DNA of 64,000 bases, taken from Epiperipatus broadwayi (Eukaryota > Onychophora > Udeonychophora > Euonychophora > Peripatidae). The DNA is taken from the NCBI GenBank assembly GCA_028023455.1, contig JAQFVV010006220.1:8661852-8725851 (forward strand). Direction: 5' to 3'. Under the pieces are notes generated by a model that had not been told where the DNA came from, searched no databases, and saw only the letters and a program-made list of their open reading frames with translations. Made by a program: the position numbers and the translations under genes. Below are positions 12,601 through 25,639 of the stretch, piece after piece; the first letter of the stretch is position 1, and every line of letters starts with the position of its first letter.

Positions 12601-14455
12601 TTATTGTCTTTTCAATACATTGTTTATAATAGATGTAAGTAATATATTTATACAGATATGTACTGTGCAGCTATGTTTTCATAAGATACATTTATAACTG
12701 AATATTGTGTATAATTTGTTCTTAAAGTTAAAATGAGCTAATAGATGCTTTAATAAAATTATGTTACAAAATTAGTACAAAAATATTTAATTTACTCTCT
12801 GGAAGTAATATAAAAATTATCAAAAAAGAATGGAAAATCAATCGGTGAGAATGATGTGATTAACCTGAAATTATAGATGTTATAGACTTGTTTATCCTAA
12901 ATATTAAAAACACATTGAAAATTACTAATAGAATGATTAAATTTCACTAAAATTTTTATCTTCAAATAAATAGAATCTAATGCAATGGAAAAAAAGAGTC
13001 ACCCTATTCAAAGTGTTCAGCAACACAAACTAAAATCATTAATCTTTCTGAAAATAGTAATATATTATATTTGTGTAGAACCAATTGATAACCTGAATAT
13101 ATATTTTGAGTACAACCAAATAGACATGTATGCAGATTTCAGTTCTATAAATGGAATCAAAATGAAAGTAAATCTTTTAGTGATTATATTAAAGAATTAT
13201 GGTGTTTGATAAATTATTGTGAATTTAGAAATAGATGAAACTTTATAAGATTGTTTATTTTGCAGAATAAAAGATATATAATTAGAACAAAAATTACTTA
13301 TCACCCTAAACTTGACATTAGAAGTAAAAAAAATTACTAATATGCCTGCTAGAAAGAAATATCATGCTATTTGTATCTCTACAAATCTTGTGTGAACTGA
13401 TGAAAGTAACAATAAAGTCAAACAAATGCAGAAGTCTGATGAAACTGAAAAAACATGCCAACAAAGAAAAATACACAAATTGCTCTTATGTAAATAAGCA
13501 TTTATTTTATAGCACTATGTTTTATAAATTGTAATACATTTAAGATCAGCCTTTTCAAGCTATTGTGCATGTGTTTTTTATGAGTGTTAATAATAAATTA
13601 ATACTTTCATTCCCAACACAAGATATAGTATTTATGAAAGCATAAAATGAATCCACTTATTCTTTCCAACCCAAATGCTTATATATGGGCAAATCTTAAG
13701 TACTGAAAATGAAATCATGAGGATAGACCAGTCACTTTAAATTACTGCTTTTGATGTCTGAATGAATGACATCGACAAAATTATCTAGAATTTATTAAAC
13801 GTATCAAATGTTATCTTAAATCATCCAAGTGCAATGACTGTAACAAAAAAGGGTTATATTGTCCAGTCTGTTATCAGAAAATTAAACTAAATCTTCCAGT
13901 CTGTTATCAGAAAATTAAACTAAATATATCAAAAAAGCTAAAAAGAAAAATAATGAACAAAGCAGGGAATAATGACATTAGCAATATCACCATCAAACAC
14001 ATACATTTATGAATGACATGACACAATACTATTCTATAAAATTTATTGTTAAATGGAAAGCTATGATTATCTAACATAAATTCAAACAGATAAAAATGTA
14101 ATGGCAAAATGGTAGCTACCTGCAGAATAGCAAAGATGACATTGGGTTTTGAAAATGAAATATTACAGAAATATGGTGAAAGCCTAATACTCTGAAAGTA
14201 CCTATAAAAATGTAGACTAAGCACTGTTAGAATACACTAAATCTAAAATATTCCAAACACCACTATTAACCTAGAAAGATTCTAGACTATTTGTAAACAA
14301 AAATGAATAAAAGCAAATAAAAATCTATCAACCTGAAAGTAAATGATAATCCATGATTTTATTTACAAAACTACCAGTTGTTTATAAAATACTTGACAAA
14401 TTATTTTAAGAAGAAATGATTCCAAAATAGACTAATCTATATTAGGAAACATTAA
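12601..14455. other. Intron sequence, no gene recognised
   Basis: Reading frames of 74 codons (plus strand from 12985) and 105 codons (minus strand from 13907-14224) have no recognisable domain and biased AT-driven composition. The stretch contains the 33-bp-period duplication at 13863-13925. A decayed plus-strand retroelement is possible but I cannot identify one. Confidence 0.5.
13863..13925. repeat. Perfect 30-bp direct duplication
   Basis: CCAGTCTGTTATCAG plus the following AAAATTAAACTAAAT occurs at 13863-13892 and 13896-13925, separated by CTT. No difference between the copies. Confidence 0.93.
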
Positions 14456-15770
14456 AACAGGCAAAACTCTCCATACAGTATTGCCACTCAGTGCAAGCCA
14501 GAGTAATCAATGGATTCCAGAAGGCTTGTGCATAAAATCCCCATCTAGTGCCCACTCATCCAATATCACCAGACTAGTTTCTGGTTTGTGGACTTCATCA
14601 GTGAGGAGTCTTGGATCTGAAAGCACTGCACCTAGATCTTAAGATCTAATGCAACCCTCCAACAGCCACCTTTTATCTCTACTTAACTACAAAACTATGA
14701 GTCTTAAATTGAAAACACAATAATATCTTCAATCCAAGCTCATTAGCTTATATAGTCTTATGGATCTGAACTCGGTTCAGTACCTATATATTTTGATATC
14801 TTTGGTTCTTTAATAACCATAGCCATCACTATCTTATTAGGCAGGATTGTTTTTAAGCCAATAAACATCACAATATCACCATTTTTATGCTTGCTTATAA
14901 CTTATTAAAACAGGCAAAACTCTCCATACAGTATTGCCATTCAGTGTAAGCCAGAGTAATCAATGGAAGCCAGAAGGCTTGTGCATAAAATACCCATATA
15001 GTTCCTACTCATCCAATATCCCTAGACTAGTTTCTGGCTTGTGGCCATTGTCAGTGAGAAGCCTTGAATCTGAGAGCACTGTGCCTAGATCATAACCCTC
15101 CAGCAGACAACTTTTATCTCTACTTAACTACAAAACTATGAGTTAAATTGAAAACACAATAATATTTTCAATCCAAACTTATTAGCTTATATAGTCATAT
15201 AGGTCTGAACTCAGTTCAGTACCTATACATTTTGGTGTCTTTGGTTTTTTAATAACCATAGCCACCACTATCCTATTAAGTAGGATTAGTTAAGCCAATA
15301 AACATCATATGATTACCATGTCTTATGCTTGCTTATAACTGTTATTAAAACAGGCAAATGTGGTGGCTATGGTTATTAAAGAACCAAAGACACCAAAATG
15401 TATAGGTACTAAACTGAGTTCAGATCTATATGACTATATAAGCTAATGAGCTTGGATTGAAAATATTATTGTGTTTTCAATTTAAGATTCATAGTTTTGT
15501 AGTTAAATAGAGATAAAAGGTTGCTTCTGGAGTGTTGCATTAAATCCTAAGGTCTAGATGCAGTGTGTTAAGATCCAGTGCTCCTCACTGACAAAAGCCA
15601 CAAGCCAGAAGCTAGCTGGGGATTTTGGATGAGTAGAAACTAGATGGGAATTTTATGCACAAGCCTTCTGGCATGCACTGAGTGTCAATACTGTATGTAT
15701 AGTTTTGCCTGTTTTAATAACAGTTATAAGCAAGCATAAGAAATGGTGATTATGTGATATTTATTGGCTT
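14456..15770. repeat. Family A cluster: two direct units plus one inverted unit
   Basis: Two units of about 453 and 440 bp in the same orientation begin with GCAAAACTCTCCATACAG (14461 and 14914). Each ends with TTATGCTTGCTTATAACT followed by TTATTAAAACAGGC. A third unit runs in the opposite direction from about 15357 to 15735. Landmarks CAATGGA, TAGTTTCTGG, AACTCAGTTCAG and CATAGCCA occur in the same order in the direct units and reversed in the third. This arrangement mixes satellite-like tandem growth with palindrome formation. Confidence 0.85.
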
Positions 15771-18044
15771 ATTAGAAAACATCCATCATAGAGTGCATAA
15801 AAGCAGAATAATTTGCATTTGTACTGGCCATAAACAAATAATTTATCAAAAACTGGAATGAATAATATAGTCATTGCTAGCAATTAAATTCTTTCTCAAT
15901 GGTAACAGTAGACTGAAGAGAAAGTGAATATCAATATTAAAAACTGACATTCAGAATCAGGTAAATTATTGTCATAAATACACATAATGGATTATTTTGT
16001 CTAAATCAAATAAAATGAACATGACTTCAAATATTCCAATGCAAACTTAGTAAGAATTACAAGATTCACAACATTCTGATTTAATTATGCAAAATTATAA
16101 CATATCTATCAAAGATGCTTTATTAACAAAACCAAATGTACTTCTTGAATGTCAGAAATAGATTAATATTAGATATCCAAGGCATACATTCCTTGAAAGC
16201 AAAAAAATGAAATGATAAAAGAATTCAATAAAATAAAATAAAATGGATTTCTTAACTTTCTGAATTTCTATTACTGTTTCTTAGAAGAATCAGCCCACAA
16301 ATTAAATTTATTGCATATACATTTGGACAAAGAATGTCATTAAGATGTACACTGAAACAAATAGAGCATTCATTAAGCAAACAACAATTATAATTCAATG
16401 AAAAGAATATTTTCTGGATCAACCAAAAAGCAATAGATTTAACTCTATATAGCAGAAATATCACCATTTACATTGATCATAGATGAATTATTGTGCAAGT
16501 TGATAATGATATCAATTGATATGTTTGCACTGGTGAAAATCCCATCATTCTAAAACAACAAAACTGTAGGTACATTTATGAACTAACATTTTGCCTATAC
16601 AGGACAAATAAACAATTCCACCAATGGATATTGTATTCATCAAAAAATTTCTAAAGCCAAAATTATCTTGGCAGCTATTGCAAAAGACACAAAAATAAGC
16701 ATAATACTACACACAGATATATTATGAATTTAATCTGGATGGCTAGATAGTAACAATGAATTTAAATTTTATTTTACAATGAAAAAGATGAATTTTCTTT
16801 ATACAAAGATTAACTATTACTTGAAAATAGAGGGATCATATTGGAAGCTCTATTACTGGAGAAAACCATTCCACACAAATTATCCACATATCATATAAAG
16901 AAAAACTTTGCATAAGAGGATGCATGAAGTGACCCAATATGGATTCCCTGATAATAAAAAAAGGTGAATCAACATATGTGATGCATGCTAAATAATTTTT
17001 CAAGATTAGGTCTAGATCTTTAGAAATACACATAAAACTTTGGGAAAATCTATGTTGGAAATATTTATATTTCAAAATCAAGTCCTTTTTTATTGTCATT
17101 ATTGGAAATAATTCCAGTTAAAAAATACATCCACAAGAATAGTCTTACTAAATTATAAAAACTATTCAAATATTCATGAGGTTTTAAAACCAATAATTTC
17201 ATACAATTGCACTGTTTTTACCTCAGCAGAAATGAAAGTAGTAACCTCAAGTGATTACATTATATACACACTTAATATGGCCACACACTTCTTCCAATGA
17301 TCAAGATAAATAAGTGATGCAACAAACTAAAATGCACTGCAAATTCTCATAAGAAAGCAGGATATTACAACTATCAAGATTGATATTAATTACATAATCC
17401 CATTCTGTGTTAGTAAAAAAGAAAAAAAAACATCACAATGGCTGATATGACAAAACTTTAGAACATACATCATACACAGAGATTTATGCAATGATAAAAG
17501 GGAAAACAAGAAAATGCTCAAATTAAACACACATTTCAAATCAGTTCTGTATATGCCAGATATTATACATTAACAGACTTCCAGACACAACTATCACATA
17601 AAAAAACAAAAAGAATAAATTCTACACAGACAAATTGATTAATTAAGGAAATGGGACTTCACCAAATTTGTACATAAAACATGACATTGTGGAAGAGATA
17701 GTCACATCTTCCTTGCCAGTTATATCTTACAGCTACAAAACAATTTCAAACCACCAATGACATCTACCACATCACTGGATACAAATGATGAAATATTATC
17801 ACTTATCAGATGCACATTATAAAATATGAAAGGATCAATAAAGCTTTTCTAAGGTTGGGATTGTTGTGATTGTAATAACACCATTTTAATTACACACATG
17901 GATGCCCTTTTTTCATTAGGAATGTGATAAATATGCAGGCTTTAACAACTTAGTAAATACTAACATGCTAATAAAAGACATCAGTACAATGTAACTTTAT
18001 TCATATAAAAACATATATCCTATAACCACTTTCAAATCCAGCTT
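15771..18044. other. Intron sequence, possible decayed retroelement
   Basis: The composition is less extreme than in neighbouring introns and short open stretches occur on the plus strand. One of them (about 17690-17760, VEEIVTSSLPVISYSYKTIS) faintly recalls the linker between RNase H and integrase in Ty3-type elements. I found no catalytic motif, LTR or primer-binding site, so no element is claimed. Confidence 0.3.
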
Positions 18045-18600
18045 AGTTTTTTTTTTTTACTTGAATTTCAAAATATAGATGGTTTGTAATGATTTTAATA
18101 AAGAATTTATACAAAAACGATAGAAGAATGAGATTAACAAAATTTCTAATGTTTTGTTTTTTTACATTTATTAAATATTACTACTGCCTTTTTCCAAACT
18201 TTTGGTATATCTTTAATACTTAAACATTACTAATATTTTTCTTTTCTTTTTTTAATTAATTCTTTTAAAATACCAATAATGAATTTATTATTTCTCAGAA
18301 CTTTTCTATTTATTATAAATAAAATGATAGGAAAGTCATAAAAAAAAAATAGATAATTGGAATTTCAAAAGATCTTGTAATTCTGGGAATATTATTACTA
18401 CGGTTATTTGTAGAATTCTTCAGCACATTTTATGATATTCTTTTGTAAGAAATAATACCATCTTTTTACTCTTTTATATTTTGAAATATATATTTTCCTC
18501 TATAGCTTTCCTATCATTTCATTTATATTTTCCTATATCATTATTAAGTAATTTTTATCTGCCATTCTACAGAATTCCAGATACTTAATTCTTTTTGAAA
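18045..18600 (-). pseudogene. RTE-like LINE relic (RT N-terminal part)
   Basis: The minus strand read from about 18600 down gives a decayed LINE pre-RT linker (KRVKRWYYFLQKNIIKCAEEFY, equivalent to a KxxCEEFYxxLY block). The first RT blocks follow, with YTKSLEKGSSNI for the TGKIPxxWKxAxI region and SLLKSLQTIYI for the RPISLLSxxYKLF region. It resembles the copy at 20780-21760 in order and content but is shorter and more damaged. The 107-codon plus-strand frame starting at 18595 overlaps only its upstream edge and has no recognisable domain. Confidence 0.6.
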
Positions 18601-19916
18601 AGATTCTTTAATTTCACATTTTTTCTTGATACATTGCCTTGCCTCTCTAAAGAAATGCTATTTCACCCCCAATATCTGTGCAGCAATAAAAAATTAATTT
18701 CAATTAAGTTTGACCTATCTTTAAAATCTATTAATACTTTAAAACAATTGACAAATACTAGCTTAAATTCTGTGAATTATTTCTATAGATATCTATTATT
18801 GATATGTTCTTTCTTTATAGTTTTTATTTCTCTAACTATGCATTATAGTACATTTAATATATCATCAATTAATTATTATTCCTTGTTGTTGATTGTTTTA
18901 AATATATTACAATCTTGAAATAAATATTTTTTGTTAATCAAAATATAATCCAATTCTGCGCAGTACATTCATTCGGATGCTTCAATGTCCATTTTTGATT
19001 TGGATTTTTACTCAAAAAAAAAAAAAAAGAAGAAGAAGAATTTCTTTTATCACAAATTTACATTTTCTTATATTTCTATTTTTATAAACAAATCTTTCAG
19101 TCATTTTTAAATCTGCATGATAATTTTCAAATTGTCATTTGATTTAATTTAATAAAATGCTGCATGCAGAATGATAACTTGTTAGAAAATACATATGAAA
19201 TATCTAAACTTGATATTTTTCATTAATCTTACTATTATCATCAATAATCATAATATTGTTTGTTCATAATTGATATATAATGAATCCCATTTGATTTAGG
19301 CTTCCAATAAATTCGCATTTATAGCAAAACTCCACTTTTCAAATCTTTTCTTCTACCTTCACAAAATCTGGTAATACACAATTTAATATTAGATAGTTTT
19401 TTAATTCTTAATATATTCATCCATTTGAATGTGATTTACAGTTATAAGCAGTCAAATAAAAGATCATCATTGAATGCCAGCTTAAATCTATAAACCAATG
19501 ATTCTCACTAATTGCTGCTTAAATGAGAATTTTACACCTTCTGTGATAATATGGCCATGATTTAATTTTTTATCTCATATTGTAAATAGAAAAAGAATAA
19601 TCATTGAAACATGTACACAATGAATGTCTCAGTTATGTATCATAGAAAGCAGAACATGGTATTTTTTTTAACTCAGATGATAATAAACTCACCAAACAAT
19701 ACATGTGGCCAATGTATAGAATGCATATCAGAAAATTGTCCTTCTGTTAAAGACTCCTTTTATTCAATAGCAAATTAATTTTCAGGGCCATATTGACATA
19801 TTTAATTATAAATACTGTGCATGCATGTGCCATCTGTGTTGCTATATGAAGAAATAAAAAGCTCAATACATTAATAATTCTAAAAACACAAATATAAAAT
19901 CACAAAAATATCTTAC

Positions 19917-20015
19917 TATATCTTTTGCATTTGCATCTGCTTTCATTTGCAATAAAGTTTCACAAACTTCTAAACAACCATTCTGTGCTGCGAGATGTAA
20001 TGGTGTTTTTTTAGC
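19917..20015 (-). CDS. nompC: nompC exon (ankyrin repeat 8)
   Basis: Exon of 99 nt, 33 codons, phase 0. It begins AKKTPLHLAAQNGCLEVC and ends MKADANAKDI. The acceptor is CATTTGTTTTAG at 20016-20027 and the donor is GTAAGA. It follows DALSL of the previous exon and precedes KGQTPLHL, the expected NompC order. The downstream intron (14.8 kb) is the longest in the window. It contains LINE, Penelope-like, SINE and family-A sequences. Confidence 0.91.
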
Positions 20016-20779
20016 CTAAAACAAATGCACAAAACATTGAAATGCAACAAATCTTATTTTATAAAAATTGTAACAACTAAAAATAAAATAAAGCAATGTC
20101 TATATAAAATTAATCACTTTAACACACAAAGAGACAATACTTCTTTCTGCTATGTCTATGATCTTGGTTTAAATATGACTTTCTTTTTTAGGTAACTGGC
20201 TTATAGCCAACATGGATAATCATTTCATATTATATGATATTTGAGTATTTAGTTATTTTTCAATAAACAAAAAAAAAAACCAAGAATAGAACAATAATCA
20301 AATTTTCAACTTTTATAAATATAATTTAATAGTAATATATATATTTTAATTTATTTTTAAGTAAAGTAAATGATATTTTGTTTTGGTTTAAAATAAGTTA
20401 ATCCTTGATTATATAACTTAATCAAATAATAAATTTAAAAAGTAGATCAATTATTTTTAATTCTAAACATGACTTTATTATAGTTTGAATAAATTTAATG
20501 TTTTAAATTTTCCATTTTTAACAGTTTGCTATTATTGTTTTTATTTATTGATGAAACCTTTTATTTTGCAATATATATATACGTTTTAATTTGAATTTCT
20601 ATTGTAGCTAACAAATGAATTATTTTATAAAATATATAAAGTATTTAATTATAAATATATATTTTTATGTGTAGTGAAATCATGAACTATGCTGCATTTA
20701 ATTATGCAACTTCATTTATTTGTCATCCAAAGAAAAATACAAACAGCCAAACAAAATATTTTTTCTCATAGTCTATATA

Positions 20780-21760
20780 TATTTGAGATATGGAATCAAT
20801 CACCTTTTTTATGATAATTTTCTTAAAGTCATTATGTAATCTAACTATTGCTATAGTCTTTTGATAAATATTTGCAGAATTAGACAATATTCTTATATCA
20901 TGATATTTTAAAACTTTAATTCTTGTAGAAATGCTTACAGAATCAAATACTTTTTTTTAAATAAAGAAATCCAAAACATAATGGCAAACCTACTTATTAG
21001 TAATTTTATAACTTCTCTTAATATATGATTGTATTGTATTATATTTAAATTGGTTTTAAATCCAATTTTTTTTTTTTTTGGTGAGTTCGATTTTTTTTAT
21101 ATAAATGAATTGTAATAATTTTAATAAAGATTTTATGTAAAACTGATAGTCTGTAATTTCTGATATTTCTTTTTTTAACTTTCTTAAGTACTACATTTTT
21201 TCAGTCATCTGATACATTTTTATTATGTAAACATTTGGTATACAGTTTGTTCAACAATTTTTCTATTTCTACTTTTGCCAAGCTGCTTCTTTTAAGATAT
21301 CAATGATAACGCCATCATTTCCCGAACCTTTTCCTTTCTCTATAGATTTAATTTCATGCCTCATCTCTTCATTTAAAATACTTGACAAATTAGGTGTTAT
21401 AATTGTAGGGATGACTTTGATTACTTGTTCTTGATTACTTTATAGTTTTTGTACAATCCTTCTATACATTTTGTAATGCCATTTTTATTTTTAGAATAAT
21501 CTCATCTTTTAATCTCATTGCTGAAACAACTTTTCTCCAAATAACAAAATGTATTATTATAATTCAGAGTCTTTTATTTATTTTCTCCTATGGATTTTCT
21601 TTTCAATTTTTTGTCATATTTCCCTATACCAGCATTAACTCCTTTGTATCATTTTATAAAATTCTAAATATTCAATTTTCCTAAATAGACAATCTAAAAA
21701 TATTTTAATCTTTTTTCTTTTTTCTATGTACTGTTTCATCCCAGATGAAAATTTGCTGAT
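20780..21760 (-). pseudogene. RTE-like LINE relic (linker and first RT blocks)
   Basis: In minus-strand order: a basic linker region (IQKxxEKKIHRRK type), then EEMRHEIKSIEKGKGSGNDG, matching the KxGKAPGxDGI RT motif. Next is ISEITDYQFYIKSLLKLLQ for the NYRPISLLSxxYKL block. Then KKVFDSVS is the YKKAFDSVS catalytic-aspartate block, followed by IVRLHNDFKK. The order is intact while frames shift repeatedly. It lies between exons 19917-20015 and 24137-24337, in the same orientation as the host gene. Confidence 0.75.
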
Positions 21761-22546
21761 GAAATGCTGCTTTAATCTTCAATGAAGTTCAGAATCTCAA
21801 ACTTATTTTGAGTAGACATATTGGTAGGAAGAATCCCTAACAATCCCCCAGTTCTTTTGTTCTACAAGTTGTATGTGTTTTCTTATAACCCTATATTAAT
21901 ATGTATAGACTTTTCTCATGAATTTATGTTATTCTTTAATATATATTCTAAATAGTAGATGGTTCAATAATATTATATGTGCTTGGATTTAATCTAGCTT
22001 GAATAAATTTAAAAACATTTTTAATTAGCTTAATTTAATATATGTTTTATAGATAGTTGGTCCATGGCCATTCAAACTTGTCAGCCAATATTGATTGATA
22101 AATTGATCTAGATATTCTTAGCTAGAGGGTAAAAGTAGACTAAAATACTGTTCAACTTTCACCAAATAGCAGTTGAAAACCATGATGATTACTGCCTTCA
22201 CATTCTCCAATTTTCATGAAACTTTGTTGAAGTGAGCTATGTTATGCAATGGATTATTTGAAGGTTTTATTATATGTAGACTTTATTATGACCTCTAGCT
22301 ATCATTTTTAATATTTAATATTACTAGTCATTACTTTATAAACTAAATAAATTTCCAATACATTTTGTATTAAATTTTTTATTGGAATTTGTTGTTTTTT
22401 TGACTTTCTATTAAATACAATAATTTTATATTTATAAAACTAGTGTCTTGACCTTATTATATCTCACAAATATAGTTAAAATACTGAATACCAACAAATA
22501 GAGGTTTAGTATTTTCCTGAAGGTTTGTGATGATGGCGTTCTAGTT

Positions 22547-22900
22547 GTATTTTTATATTGAACTACTTCCATCATCTAATATATATATGTATTAAATGTC
22601 TTTAGAAAAATTTAACTTTATTTAAATATTCCAAATACATTCAATGTTTAGTAATGGCACATCAAACAGGTTAGAGCATTACCTTAAAATTCATAACTCA
22701 AGAATCTAAGGACCCAGGTTCGAATCCCATGCTAGTACTGTCACTGGTCAGGCCAGCAACACCTGGAGAAGAGGGGAGACTAATATCTCTCAAAACATTG
22801 TGCATATTCTAACCTGTTTGATGTGCTATTACTAATAGTTGAATGTATTTGGAATATTTAAATAAAGTTAGACGATGGAAATAGTCCAATATAAAAATAC
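22547..22900. mobile_element. Fold-back SINE: inverted 3' part joined to a plus-strand copy
   Basis: From 22673 to 22900 there is a plus-strand SINE of the same family as 9700-9973. It has a perfect B box GGTTCGAATCCC at 22717-22728 but no A box. The segment 22547-22675 is the reverse complement of the 3' region of the family: GCACATCAAACAGGTTAGA on the left exactly matches the complement of 22808-22826. CATTCAA and TTTAACTTTATTTAAAT continue the match. The 5' head has therefore been replaced by an inverted 3' end. Confidence 0.75.
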
Positions 22901-23760
22901 AAATAGCGGTTTACTTGCATTCTCTATATAACAATATATAAATAAGGTTTACAAAAATATTCACACATTGCACATAAAGATTGTTACATTCTGTATAACT
23001 CCTGAACAAATCAGTAAACTAAATAAAATTTTTTTCTTTTTTTTTCAATTAGATTTATCTTAGCCTCTTTGCCACAACACAGAACATTGTGAAGATTAAA
23101 TTTGCTAAACTTGCAGTGTCCTGAATTTAAATAAGTGCTATTAATAATTAAAAAAAAAATTAAAGAAGTATTATATATATAAATATTATTTTTAAAAATT
23201 TTACTCCATTATATATAAAGTTATTTTTATTATAAAGAAATTGCTGTTAAGTCTATAATATATTTACTCTCTTATTAAAAATAATTGAATGGTTTATTTC
23301 TCAGGAATTCATAAAATATTTGAACATTGGAAATGGAGGAACTGCATTGTGATTCTTAGACATGAGCTTCAGAGTCTTTCCCTCTATTAAAGGACCAAAC
23401 TTAAGCAGGATTCTAACATTATTAATCAAATAAATTAACTTGTAGGTTAATTATCAACATGTTGACTATTCTCATAGCAAATAATCTTATTGAGATCCAG
23501 TAATAGAATTGTTTGTACTGTATGACTTAATGCAGTAATACAATGCTGGACTCAAGAGATAAAAAGATTTCTAAACTAAAACTATACTTTTCACTTGTGT
23601 GCTCAGATGTCACATGATCTCCTGAACAATTAATTATTTGATTATTTATTATTAACAGCATATAAAAAGTTATAAACTTCTAAGAATGTTAGACATACCT
23701 TAAACTGTATATAAATTTACATTTATTTGATATAATTAATAATTGGCATAGTAAATATAA

Positions 23761-23997
23761 AATATTGCAATTCAAATAATTATTCTTACACTTTTTTCAG
23801 CAAAAACTTATTATTATTATTATTATTACAGTTTCAACTTACCTTGCAGTCTTCATCAGATCTTATTCTCTTTTAAAAAAAAGTAGAAGAGAATAAGATC
23901 TGATGAAGACTGTAAAGTCCAGTTGAAACTGTAATAATAATAATAAAAAAGTTTTAGCTGAAAAAAGTGTAAAAAGAATTATTTGAATTGCAATATT
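23761..23997. repeat. Inverted repeat with arms of about 112 nt
   Basis: The left arm (23761-23872) and right arm (23887-23997) are largely complementary with a 14-nt loop. AATATTGCAATTCAAATAAT pairs with the TTGAATTGCAATATT end, and GATCTTATTCTCTT with AAGAGAATAAGATC. They differ in a (TTA)n/(TAA)n length and near CTTGCAGTC. It sits 139 bp past the donor of the exon at 24137-24337. Confidence 0.88.
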
Positions 23998-24136
23998 GTA
24001 TATGAAGATAGCAAAAATAAAGAAAAGAAAGAAGGAAAGTGTTTAGAAGGATTGTATATAGTAAATATATTTGGAGTTAAGAATAGTTTCATTAGAATGT
24101 ATATATGTTTGTGTATATGTGTGTTGAGTCTCTTAC

Positions 24137-24337
24137 TAAAGAAAGAGCATCCATGGTTGCCTTATGTATTTCTATGAGTAATTTCACCAAACTGTTATAA
24201 CCATTCATAGCTGCTAAATGAAGAGGAGTTATTCCCATTTTTGATTTGGCATTAACAAAAGCTTTATGCCAAAGTAGTGTATCTGCAACTTCTTCATGAC
24301 CATTTTCTGCAGTTAAATGCAATGCTGCTTTTCCATG
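24137..24337 (-). CDS. nompC: nompC exon (ankyrin repeats 6 and 7)
   Basis: Exon of 201 nt, 67 codons: the only exon here encoding two repeats (about 33 + 34 residues). The first runs from HGKAALHLTAENGHEE to HKAFVNAKSK, the second from MGITPLHLAAMNGYNS to ATMDALSL. No intron interrupts the border between the repeats. LTAENG has threonine where most repeats have alanine (LAAENG), a conservative change. The acceptor is TTTTTAATTTAG and the donor is GTAAGA at 24131-24136. An inverted repeat of about 112-nt arms lies 139 bp past the donor. Confidence 0.92.
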
Positions 24338-25433
24338 CTAAATTAAAAACAAAACTGAATCTTAAAAAACTTTAGAATGTATACATATAAAGGTATATGT
24401 AATAATTAATAGCTAATAAAGTTTGACTGTGTTAAAGTTAGTTTGTTATATAATTACTAACAGAAAATATATTCAACTCCAGACCATATTCAATTAGTGG
24501 TGGGACCAATTGGATATTTTTGGTAGAAACAAATAGTGTAATTTGAATAAAAAATATACCATGTATATAGAAGCACAATGTTTAAAAACATTTTCTGAAC
24601 TTTTGCTCAAAGAATATTGAATCAAATTATAGTTGACATTCTTCTTGATTTTCAATAGAGAGGATCACCAAACTTTTTACTTTATTTTGGTTCATAGCTG
24701 ATTTTAAATAATGTTTAGTAATTTTAATCCAAAAATGTCCTTTCTATTGAAACAACAGACACTAGTATGGTTAAATATATATATGAAAATCAATAAAGAG
24801 ATTAGGAATAGTAATAGATCTATCATTTTCTGCTAGAAATTCAAATATTTTAGAAGGGTTTCCATAATACTCTAATGAAAGAAAAAAATTTAGAACATCC
24901 ATCTTGTTAACCAATGTATTGCCATCTAAATCTACATCCTTAATAAAATTAGATGAGTCTTATTAGTTTTAGTATTTATCAAAGCAATTCCTAACTATGC
25001 TGCATGCTTTTTTGTCTTTTTTTATTTTTTGAAAATTTTTCAAAAATTCAAATCCATATGATTATTCAATTATTTAAATCAATTTTGTGATGTCTGTTTT
25101 GTTTTATTTAGAACTACATTCAAAAAATTAACTTTGAATAACTTTGAAGTCATAACTAAAATATGTATTTTTCTCAACTTTTTATTTTGAAATTCCAAAA
25201 TTATATCCAAATCTTTTGCAAGTATTTTGTCTCAATTAATACTTGTTCAAACCCAATTTCTCCAACATAATAGTTTTTCAAATGAAAAAAGTACTACAAA
25301 AATACTCACAGAATCACTTTCAAGTTCCTTGCTAACAAAATTTATTTGTAAAAATAAATCATACAAACAATGAGGGTTATTATAAACTTGAAATGTTATA
25401 CTAAATGTGCAAGTGATTCTGAATTACACAGAG

Positions 25434-25561
25434 GTAAAACTCTCCATACAGTTGTGCCCATCAATGCAAGCCAGAGTAATCAATGGATGCAGGAAGGTTT
25501 GTGCATAAAATCCCTATCCAGTACCTACTGAGTGGTGCTACTGTATGGAGAGTTTTACCTC
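25434..25561. mobile_element. Short family A fold-back (MITE-like)
   Basis: A 128-bp copy starts AGAGGTAAAACTCTCCATAC and ends with the exact reverse complement ending TTTTACCTCT. Between them lie only the CAAGCCAGAGTAATCAATGG block and a short junction. This compact copy defines the tips of family A. Here GTAAAACTC replaces GCAAAACTC at both tips symmetrically, which suggests correction of one arm by the other. Confidence 0.85.
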
Positions 25562-25639
25562 TGTTGAAAACAGCTTGTGTAAGCATATAGAATGGTTATC
25601 ATGTGAGGATTCCAAATTACTTTTAAATTAAGGATCTTT

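Noticed and set aside
13907-14224. 105-codon minus-strand protein rich in F, L and I
   Set aside because: Composition is what random AT-rich DNA gives, with no domain, no splice context and no start context that stands out.
15771-17900. Ty3-type LTR retrotransposon on the plus strand
   Set aside because: Only one weak stretch (VEEIVTSSLPVISYSYKTIS) is suggestive; no LTRs, no protease, RT or integrase motif could be found.
18595-18918. 107-codon plus-strand protein
   Set aside because: It is AT-driven, partly opposite a LINE relic, and has no recognisable domain.
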